This document shows, piece by piece, positions 41,460 to 48,403 of a stretch of DNA of 48,403 bases (the first letter of the stretch is position 1; every line of letters starts with the position of its first letter). Both the position numbers and the translations under genes were made by a program. Under the pieces are notes generated by a model, which had not been told where the DNA came from, did no database searches, and worked only from the letters and a program-made list of their open reading frames with translations. The DNA comes from Verrucomicrobiota bacterium (lineage in GTDB: Bacteria > Verrucomicrobiota > Verrucomicrobiia > Chthoniobacterales > Terrimicrobiaceae), in contig JAFKMU010000068.1 in assembly GCA_017305195.1 (NCBI GenBank), forward strand, positions 1 to 48,403, given 5' to 3'.

Positions 41460-41999
41460 TTATGCTTTGGTGAAATTCTCGACACCGGGCCGGGAACCCG
41501 ATGCCGTCCGAACGGAGTGCACGCCGTTGGAAATTGGTGAAAATTGAGAGCGAGTGACCAAACGAGCACCACTCAGGCCCCTGCAAGGTTTCGGGGCCGC
41601 TACCGGGGAAGCGGAATCATGAGCCCTTGCCTGCTCGTTACCGAATCGCGAGCCAGCAAACGACGCGCCAGAAGCCCTTTCACCCTCTTCTGTCACGCCG
41701 CTTGCTCGGCAAATCACGCGACCATTGCTTGCGGAGCGGCGGGCGCTACCCTCGCGCCCGCTGCCTACGCGCTCCGCGCAGGTCGCCACCCCCTCTGTAG
41801 GTGAGGGGTGGGCGACAAAAATGCCGTCAAAAGTCGATTGGTATCGGAAAACCGTTGGGTCAACAGAACGCTGGAAGGCGATAGCTTCCAAAGCGCATTC
41901 CCGCATTTCCGACCGATAACCCCTCTCACGGAAAAGCAGGGCAGCACGGAAAAGACCGATGGCGAAAGAGTGCCAGAACTGGACAACGCGAGAATTCAC
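41460..41999 (-). CDS. doubtful phage ORF across the hairpin region
   Basis: A 179-residue frame that starts with GTG overlapping the previous stop (GTGA, 41996-41999) and ends 4 bases before the coat-like gene. The first ~65 residues look protein-like (MNSRVVQFWHSFAIGLFRAALLF...). The rest is Ser/Gly/Ala/Arg-rich low complexity where the DNA folds into strong hairpins, and reads like translated non-coding sequence. It may be a short real gene running into the intergenic region. No family recognised. Confidence 0.35.
   Translation of the reverse strand: MNSRVVQFWHSFAIGLFRAALLFRERGYRSEMRECALEAIAFQRSVDPTVFRYQSTFDGIFVAHPSPTEGVATCAERVGSGREGSARRSASNGRVICRASGVTEEGERASGASFAGSRFGNEQARAHDSASPVAAPKPCRGLSGARLVTRSQFSPISNGVHSVRTASGSRPGVENFTKA
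41731..41816. other. tandem strong hairpins, candidate phage origin/packaging region
   Basis: An inner stem GCGGGCGC (41739-41746)/GCGCCCGC (41754-41761) with 7-base loop is nested in an outer stem GCGGAGCG (41731-41738)/CGCTCCGC (41770-41777). A second hairpin pairs GTCGCC...CCCCTC (41782-41795) with GAGGGG...GGCGAC (41803-41816), 12 of 14 positions matching. This is the kind of stacked structure found in filamentous phage intergenic regions, which hold replication origins and the packaging signal. Confidence 0.6.
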
Positions 42000-42226
42000 C
42001 AGCGCACCTCCAGGCCAAAGGCATCGACGTTATCGATAAAAACGCGCTCAGCGTCAGAAGCGACAGCGTATGATTGACCGCGCCTGCGGATAGCGAATCC
42101 ACGGAACGAAACACGGAAACGATTGACCGAACCCCTCGGCTCGTCCTCGTTCATGACAACCTCGATAGTCACACGGTGGCCCTGAACCACACCGGAGGCC
42201 AGATGAAGCAGGCGCGTCTGGCTCAT
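41996..42226 (-). CDS. small phage protein, unknown
   Basis: A 76-residue basic protein (MSQTRLLHLASGVVQGHRVTIEVV...) with no recognised motif. It overlaps the gene before it by ATGA (42223-42226) and the next frame by GTGA, so it belongs to a translationally coupled early run. The density of short overlapping frames argues that it is real. Confidence 0.6.
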   Translation of the reverse strand: MSQTRLLHLASGVVQGHRVTIEVVMNEDEPRGSVNRFRVSFRGFAIRRRGQSYAVASDAERVFIDNVDAFGLEVRW

Positions 42227-42522
42227 GCCGGAACCCCCGAAGTTGACGGGTCAACATTGACCGGAATGACCGGAGAGGGGACCAATGCCGGACGAAGTTT
42301 ACGCCCCCGTGGATTCCCGGCGTTCGCAATGAACATTGCACCGCGAACCATGCACCGTTGCGGAAAATCGGAGAGGGGGCCATTCTGGCGATCAAGGGCC
42401 GCGAAATAGACCTCCGCTTCTTCAGCCGACAACTTGACCGTCAGAGTGACAACGCCAAGCTGCCTTTCTTTGGAGCGCTGGCGAGCCTTGGCCTGACGCA
42501 GATATTCGCGCCGTTCCATCAC
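42223..42522 (-). CDS. small phage protein, possible ribbon-helix-helix regulator
   Basis: A 99-residue protein with a basic N-terminus (MMERREYLRQAKARQRSKERQ) followed by a strand-helix-helix-like stretch (VVTLTVKLSAEEAEVYFAALDRQNGPLSDFPQRCMVRGAMFIA) that resembles a ribbon-helix-helix DNA-binding domain. It overlaps its neighbours by 4 bases on both sides. A role in phage gene control is plausible, not shown. Confidence 0.6.
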   Translation of the reverse strand: MMERREYLRQAKARQRSKERQLGVVTLTVKLSAEEAEVYFAALDRQNGPLSDFPQRCMVRGAMFIANAGNPRGRKLRPALVPSPVIPVNVDPSTSGVPA

Positions 42523-42836
42523 GCAACAACCGCCAGACGGACGGTCTCCGGTTGAGATTGACTACGAAAACCGCGATAGCAGGAATCGGCAAAGCAGAAC
42601 CGAAGATCAGCCTGTTCCAGACCTACGCACTGCCATGATGCAATGCTGCAAACGAATTGCCCGAGCTCCTCGACATTGATGGTGAACGCCGTAAGCTTGG
42701 CACTCGGCAGATAGGAGAGATAGCCGATCAACTGACGCACAGGCGTCAGCTGCTCTATGACTCTTCTATGAAAAGTGCCTTTGGCCTTACAGCCATCCCA
42801 GACACTCCAACCCGGTAGAAGCGTGATTTTGTCCAC
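42519..42836 (-). CDS. small phage protein, unknown
   Basis: A 105-residue protein starting at GTG 42836 (MDKITLLPGWSVWDG...) with five Cys spread through the C-terminal half. No family recognised. It is the first gene of the phage minus-strand run and begins only 12 bases inside the right repeat, so in the integrated state its promoter must be in or beyond attR, or it is read only from the excised circle. Confidence 0.55.
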   Translation of the reverse strand: MDKITLLPGWSVWDGCKAKGTFHRRVIEQLTPVRQLIGYLSYLPSAKLTAFTINVEELGQFVCSIASWQCVGLEQADLRFCFADSCYRGFRSQSQPETVRLAVVA

Positions 42837-42847
42837 GCCTCATACGC

Positions 42848-42865
42848 TACTATATATGACATATA
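42848..42865. repeat. right attachment repeat (attR) of the prophage
   Basis: TACTATATATGACATATA, identical to 34767-34784. The sequence continues into ATATTATATGATG-type AT-rich DNA. Reconstructed attB therefore reads through TATCGA, the repeat, then TTATATGATG. Confidence 0.8.
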
Positions 42866-43030
42866 TTATATGATGTTTTAAATATCATGGTGCAAATGAT
42901 GGGGTTAGCTGGTTGGGGATAACTTGGGAAATAACTCAAACGCCCTCGGATTGAGGCAGCGGGAAAGCGAGTTATTAACAGCGCCGCCGAGATGGTTAGG
43001 CGGCTAATCGTTTAAAATTGGAACCGGAAA
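42866..43030. other. AT-rich intergenic stretch right of the prophage
   Basis: No gene is supported. It holds a short hairpin GCCGCC...GGCGGC (~42981-43003) followed by TAATCGTTTAAAA, which could terminate transcription arriving from the left on the plus strand, though no plus-strand gene ends here. The HpnG-like gene's 3' end is at 43031. Confidence 0.4.
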
Positions 43031-43681
43031 TCAGTTCCGCAGCAGCGCGGAGACCACTTGATCGAGGCCTTTGGCAAGAGCCGCCTGGGCTGTCTTGGCA
43101 TTCCGCAGCAGCGTGTTAAAAGCCGGGACGCAGCCGGGTTTGCTGACGAGATGTCGAAACAATGCCAGCGGCTCGGGACGCCCGGTAAGCGGATTCATCA
43201 AGACGTCCGCCGGGACTGGCATGTCATCCCCAGCGGCATCGCTGATGCAACGAACGCTGACGAGCGGGATTCCGCGGCTGAGACAAATCCCGGCCAGATG
43301 TGCCGTCTCCAAATCTGCGACGATCGCCCCGGTCGAAGCTCCGAGCCGGAGCTTTTCGCTGGCCACCTCGACGATGGCATCGGCCGTATACAGGTCCCCC
43401 ATCCGCCATCCGTCCAGGCAGGACAAACTCTCCATGAGCACCGGATCGGTATAGTTCCGACCGATGACCAGATCGCCTACCTTGGTGTCTGGACTGAGGC
43501 CGCCGGCAAAGCCTGCCGAAATGACGATCTCTGGCGTGACCCGGGCGAGCTTCGCCTCGAACGGCGGCACACATCGGGACCCCATCGCTCCCAGGACCCA
43601 GGAGTCGACGACGAGCTGGGGTTTGGAACGAGCCCGGTAAACGGCGCTCTCATATTCCAGGGCAAAGACGACGGCGATCAT
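43031..43681 (-). CDS. nucleosidase/phosphorylase superfamily protein (HpnG-like)
   Basis: A 216-residue protein of the nucleoside phosphorylase/MTA-SAH nucleosidase fold: VFALEYESAVYRA start, VISAGFAGGLSPDTKVGDLVIG (phosphate/ribose loop), and VADLETAHLAGICLSRGIPLVSVRCISDAAGD, where the Asp-x-Glu pair and final Asp bind ribose and base. The C-terminal ...RPEPLALFRHL...AFNTLLRNAKTAQAAL pattern is close to the hopanoid-associated phosphorylase HpnG, which releases adenine from adenosylhopane. No other hopanoid genes are in view, so a generic MTA/SAH nucleosidase remains possible. Confidence 0.78.
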   Translation of the reverse strand: MIAVVFALEYESAVYRARSKPQLVVDSWVLGAMGSRCVPPFEAKLARVTPEIVISAGFAGGLSPDTKVGDLVIGRNYTDPVLMESLSCLDGWRMGDLYTADAIVEVASEKLRLGASTGAIVADLETAHLAGICLSRGIPLVSVRCISDAAGDDMPVPADVLMNPLTGRPEPLALFRHLVSKPGCVPAFNTLLRNAKTAQAALAKGLDQVVSALLRN

Positions 43682-44166
43682 GGTTTGGGAGGGACTACGG
43701 TAATATGGATCTCAATGAGCGCCGTGTCACCTTCGGTCGTCAATTCACTCTTCTCAGTGGGGTTTTCTCCCTTTAACGACCTGGCAAATGCTTCGGCGCG
43801 CCCGGCGGGTAATTGCACAAGCACCCGACCAGCGTCAGCCCCCGGGAGGACGACGCCCTCAGAAGTCGACGCGGCTTTCTGAATGGTCGCCAGACCGGCA
43901 TCCGTGCTAGCTGCCGATACCTCCAATACAGAAGTGCCGGGCAAAAGCTGCGGAGGTAGCTGGAGTTCCTTCGACGCCACGTCTTCCAGAGCCTTCTGCA
44001 ACGGTGCGAGAGCCTCTGGCGGCAGGTCGGCGCGTTTGGGCGTCGAGTAGGCTTTGTAGGCCAGAACGACGCAAACCATGGGGATCGCCAGCGCCATTCC
44101 GACCATCGCGAGGATGAACATCAACTGCGGCGTGAATTGAAATTGTGTGGATTGCTCTTTTTGCAC
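43678..44166 (-). CDS. single-pass membrane protein, unknown
   Basis: A 162-residue protein with one membrane helix (~12-38, QLMFILAMVGMALAIPMVCVVLAYKAY) and a soluble Ala/Leu-rich part ending in a beta-like EIHITVVPPKP. Its stop overlaps the HpnG-like start (ATGA, 43678-43681), so the two are coupled. I do not recognise a family. Divergent from lepA, 46 bases away. Confidence 0.7.
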   Translation of the reverse strand: MQKEQSTQFQFTPQLMFILAMVGMALAIPMVCVVLAYKAYSTPKRADLPPEALAPLQKALEDVASKELQLPPQLLPGTSVLEVSAASTDAGLATIQKAASTSEGVVLPGADAGRVLVQLPAGRAEAFARSLKGENPTEKSELTTEGDTALIEIHITVVPPKP

Positions 44167-44212
44167 TGTTGACCCGAGGGATTCCGTCTAGGATATTCCC
44201 CACCCTTTCCTG

Positions 44213-46006
<1,794 letters not shown>

Positions 46007-46011
46007 TTTCT

Positions 46012-47112
46012 ATGTTCTTCACACCGCGGCATATCAAGGAAGGCAAGCACTACCGCCATGCGGTCAGGCGTCTCATCCACTATAAGGAGGACATTCTTTC
46101 CTCCGCCGACCTTGATACCCTGCGGGAGCTGGAAGCGGCCATGACGGCAGCTCTGAAGACGCGCAAGCGCGAGGAGATCGGCACGGTCATCGAGCGCATC
46201 GACAAGCAGGTCGGGCGGATCGCCCCCGCGCCCAAGGACTCCGGATGGCGTGAAAACGTCGAGGTGTTCGTCGTTGCCATCGTGATCGCCGCCGGGGTGC
46301 GCGCTTATTTTCTCCAGCCCTTCAAGATCCCCACAGGGTCCATGCAGCCGACCCTGTACGGCATCGTGGCCTCTCCGCAAAAAGATCCCCCGCCGAATAT
46401 TCTGAAGCGGGCGTTTGAGTTTGTCTGGCTGGGGCGTTCGTACTTCAACGAAGTAGCCAAGAGCGACGACATCATCCTGGCGATCAAGGAGAAGACCTAC
46501 CTGAACTTCTTCACCTTTACCGACATCATCGGCGAAAACAGCCGCTATACAGTATTTGCACCAGAGGTGACACTGCGGAGCTCTTTTGGAATCTCGGAGC
46601 AAAAGTTGCTCCGCAAAGGCGAGCCAATCGTGCGAGGGTTTGTCGATACTGGCGATCAGGTCTTTGTGGACAAGATGTCGTACAACTTCCTCCCACCGCA
46701 GCGGGGAAATGTTTTCGTCTTCAAGACCACGGGGATAACCGGAATACGGATGCCTGCTGGAATTGACTCTCAGCATTATATCAAGCGTCTCGCAGGCATG
46801 CCAGGAGACACTCTGCGCATCGCTGCGCCGCAGCTTTTCATCAACGGAGCGCTGCCTAGTGAATGGGTCTTCCGGCGTGTGATCGCTGCAACGGACGGGT
46901 ATCAGGGATATTCTAACTTTGCCCAAGCCGACTATCTGACCACTGCCAACAGCACGTTCCGCGTCCCGGAGAAATCCTATTTCGCCCTCGGCGACAACAG
47001 CTACCACAGCAGCGACAGCCGCTTCTGGGGTCCGGTGCCGGAGCAAAATGTGGCTGGCCGCGGGCTCTTCGTTTACTGGCCATTCAGCAAGCGCTGGGGC
47101 CTCATTCGTTGA
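46012..47112 (+). CDS. lepB: signal peptidase I
   Basis: A 366-residue type I signal peptidase. Nucleophile Ser in PTGSMQPTL (~104), general-base Lys in HYIKRLAGMPGD (~265), and the C-terminal box GDNSYHSSDSRFWGPV are all present. The N-terminal ~80 residues are a charged soluble extension, followed by one membrane helix (~82-98), and the Ser-Lys spacing is enlarged (~160 residues). ATG 46012 is chosen; a longer frame upstream overlaps lepA and has no similarity. It cleaves Sec/Tat signal peptides, of which this window has many. Confidence 0.93.
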   Translation: MFFTPRHIKEGKHYRHAVRRLIHYKEDILSSADLDTLRELEAAMTAALKTRKREEIGTVIERIDKQVGRIAPAPKDSGWRENVEVFVVAIVIAAGVRAYFLQPFKIPTGSMQPTLYGIVASPQKDPPPNILKRAFEFVWLGRSYFNEVAKSDDIILAIKEKTYLNFFTFTDIIGENSRYTVFAPEVTLRSSFGISEQKLLRKGEPIVRGFVDTGDQVFVDKMSYNFLPPQRGNVFVFKTTGITGIRMPAGIDSQHYIKRLAGMPGDTLRIAAPQLFINGALPSEWVFRRVIAATDGYQGYSNFAQADYLTTANSTFRVPEKSYFALGDNSYHSSDSRFWGPVPEQNVAGRGLFVYWPFSKRWGLIR

Positions 47113-47162
47113 CGGAATTCCGTTGATTTAGGGACGATAAAGACCCATATTGTCCCGCTCTT

Positions 47163-47236
47163 TACCCGGTGGTGTAACGGTAACACAGAGGCCTTTGGAG
47201 CCTTTATTCATGGTTCGAATCCATGCCGGGTAGCCA
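47163..47236 (+). tRNA. tRNA-Gln (anticodon UUG)
   Basis: Acceptor TACCCGG (47163-47169) pairs with CCGGGTA (47226-47232). D arm GTGT/ACAC, anticodon arm GAGGC/GCCTT with loop CTTTGGA giving anticodon TTG, T arm CATGG/CCATG with loop TTCGAAT. Discriminator G and encoded CCA (47234-47236). A complete cloverleaf. Confidence 0.95.
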
Positions 47237-47241
47237 ATTTC

Positions 47242-47715
47242 TTATTCGACCAAAGGGCTGTCTTCCGTTCCATCTTTCCTGACGCTCGTCGCGCCGGTTG
47301 GTGCTATGGGGTTGGGAACTACCAGGAACCGGTCGGAATCTGACACTCCTCCAGCCGAGGTCGGGACCGGCAGTGATCGCGTCCCGGGCGAGGCCGGTGA
47401 GGCAGAACCCTTCTGGGTTATCAAGGGCACTAGCGTGACGGGAGCCGATACCGCATTCGCCGCAGTGGATGGCAGGTTTTGCGAAGGAAGCTGAGGCGCA
47501 ATTGCTATCTTCGGTGATTGGTGGAGATCGATCTTCTGATCCGCCCTGTCCCCTGCCAGATCAAAACCGGAAGATTTCGCGATGATCGCGATGGCGATTA
47601 CCGCGCTGATCCCAAGAAAAAGAACTGCTACGTGAAGTCCCCTTCTAGCGGGAGTGTGAGATTCCTGTTTCCGTGCGACTTTGCTTCCCGGCCATATCCA
47701 CCATACGCCCTTTAG
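47242..47715 (-). pseudogene. membrane protein gene truncated by an IS630-type element
   Basis: A minus-strand frame is open from 47721 to the stop at 47242 but has no start codon near its beginning. It reads WWIWPGSKVARKQ..., a membrane helix (HVAVLFLGISAVIAIAIIA), then a Pro/Ser/Thr-rich soluble tail ending EDSPLVE. The protein-like sequence begins abruptly at the end of the IS element, so the 5' part was removed by the insertion. Family not recognised. The later GTG/ATG-like starts would leave out the helix. Confidence 0.6.
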
Positions 47716-48403
47716 AGCACTTTAACATATCGTGCACACGTAACCAGCATGATGGAAGAAGCCTTGAGCATCGGCCGGAGAGACTGAGGCCAGGGCCTGG
47801 GCAATGGCGCTGAGCAAGGATTCTTGGGAGCGGGCTTTGGCGCTGCGCAGGTGCTGTTTGACCTTGCTCCACATCATTTCGATGGGATTGAGGTCGGGAC
47901 TGTAAGCCGGCAGGAAGAGCAACTGGGCTCCACGGTTTTCGATGAGGCGGCGGGCGGCTTGGTCACGATGGGCTCCGAGGTTGTCGCAGATCACCAAGTC
48001 GCCTGGGCGCAGGGTGGGGCCCAGGACTTGACGGATGTATTCCCGGAAGATCAGGGAGTTGGCGGCTCCTTCAATCACCATGCACTCGACTTGTCCGTCG
48101 AGGCGGAGGGAACCCAGCATCGTCGTGGTGTGCCATTGCCCGCCGGGGGCATGATCGTGGAGGTGCCGTCCATGCTTGGCCCGCCCTCGCAACCGGGTCA
48201 GATTGGTCTTGGCGCAGGATTCATCCAGAAAGACCAGCCGCTCGGCGTCCCACTCTTTCTGGTGTTGTCTCCAGTGCTCGCGTTTCTCGCGCAGGTCAGC
48301 GCGATCTTGTTCGCTGGCCCGCAGCGTTTTTTTTATAGCGGTAGCCCAGCCGACGCAAGGTGTGGTGGATGGTCACCGTCGTGCAACTCAGCCCCAGCTT
48401 TTC
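47716..48403 (-). mobile_element. IS630-family insertion sequence, 3' part (continues beyond window)
   Basis: The transposase is the DDE type of IS630: LVFLDESCAKTN (first Asp), ICDNLGAHR (second Asp) and PAYSPDLNPIEMMWSKVK (Glu), ending at 47722. Upstream sequence (48193-48403) encodes the IS630 linker RRLGYRYKK and continues past the window edge. The left end lies near 47716, directly against the truncated gene; the other terminus is not visible. Confidence 0.85.
47722..48403 (-). CDS. IS630-family transposase, partial, with frameshift at an A8 run
   Basis: The frame entering from the window edge reads ...TTVTIHHTLRRLGYRYKKN and then hits a stop after an 8-A run (plus-strand T8 at ~48327-48334). 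The catalytic frame continues in +1: ...RADLREKREHWRQHQKEWDAERLVFLDESCAKTN and on to the DNxG and NPIE motifs. With seven A the two parts would join as YKK-TLRASEQDR. Either programmed slippage on the A run, as some IS families use, or an inactivating indel. N-terminal helix-turn-helix lies outside the window. Confidence 0.75.

Larger units (their letters stand above)
34767..42865 (-). mobile_element. inovirus-like (filamentous phage) prophage, ~8.1 kb
   Basis: The element is bounded by an 18-bp perfect direct repeat (34767-34784 and 42848-42865), giving an excised circle of 8081 bp. Gene content and order are those of a filamentous phage: small early genes, hairpin-rich region, coat proteins, terminator, adsorption protein, small membrane protein, Zot-type assembly ATPase, ssDNA-binding protein and HUH rolling-circle initiator, nearly all on the minus strand with 4-base overlaps. 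GC is visibly lower than the host's in most of it. No integrase, transposase or tyrosine recombinase is encoded, so host Xer recombination is the likely route. It sits between modD and the HpnG-like gene and interrupts no recognisable gene. Confidence 0.88.

Noticed and set aside
42841..42890. exact dif site for XerCD
   Set aside because: Only partial resemblance to the 28-bp dif consensus (shared ATATTAT and TTTTAAAT parts, wrong spacing); kept as a hypothesis only.

Overview
The window reads as a chromosome segment of a free-living, polysaccharide-using member of the Verrucomicrobiota (Terrimicrobium/Chthoniobacter-like). This is inferred from the mix of PEP-CTERM surface protein, H-X9-DG-type pseudopilins, an McsA-McsB-ClpC operon, GH1/GH16 glycosidases and moderately high GC; no marker gene settles it. 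The first ~2 kb (aldehyde dehydrogenase tail, RNase P RNA, PhoU-domain transporter tail) may be foreign or mis-joined, because at ~2060 a Na/Pi-cotransporter C-terminus runs in frame into a glycogen-synthase-like N-terminus.

Layout. 1-3.3 kb: ALDH fragment, rnpB, GT5/NaPi chimera. 3.3-9.1 kb: CoaB-like protein, branched-chain aminotransferase, then the overlapping operon mcsA-mcsB-clpC (protein-arginine phosphorylation and proteolysis). 9.1-10.6 kb: ArsR regulator divergent from an old-yellow-enzyme reductase, with an inverted repeat between them. 10.6-15.6 kb (minus strand): biosynthetic operon trpA-dapF-dapA-dapB-folK-panB. 15.7-18.0 kb: exported protein and GH1 lipoprotein. 18.0-24.4 kb (minus): a tightly coupled operon of a PEP-CTERM/pseudopilin fusion, a small Cys-rich membrane protein, a metal/siderophore-type ABC importer (binding protein, permease, ATPase) and an FMN reductase. 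24.7 kb: sirtuin. 25.4-33.6 kb: a beta-glucan locus with MFS transporter, GH16 endoglucanase, stand-alone CBM-like protein, GH1 beta-glucosidase and, divergently, a GH1 domain fused to an AraC DNA-binding domain whose acid/base catalytic residue is lost, followed by a pseudopilin. 33.8 kb: ModD.

34.77-42.87 kb is an ~8.1-kb filamentous-phage (inovirus-like) prophage bounded by an 18-bp perfect direct repeat. It has no integrase. Its minus-strand genome runs: small early genes, hairpin region, two related coat proteins, terminator, adsorption protein (apparent frameshift), small membrane protein, a single polypeptide joining the Zot assembly ATPase to the outer-membrane secretin, ssDNA-binding protein and HUH replication initiator; a secreted cargo protein lies on the plus strand.

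43.0-48.4 kb: HpnG-like nucleosidase and membrane protein, lepA-lepB, tRNA-Gln(UUG), a membrane-protein gene cut by an IS630-type element, and the transposase running off the end.

The strongest candidates for undescribed biology are the GH1-AraC chimera (31098-32864), the Zot-secretin fusion (36758-38770) and the PEP-CTERM/pseudopilin polyprotein (21807-24371).
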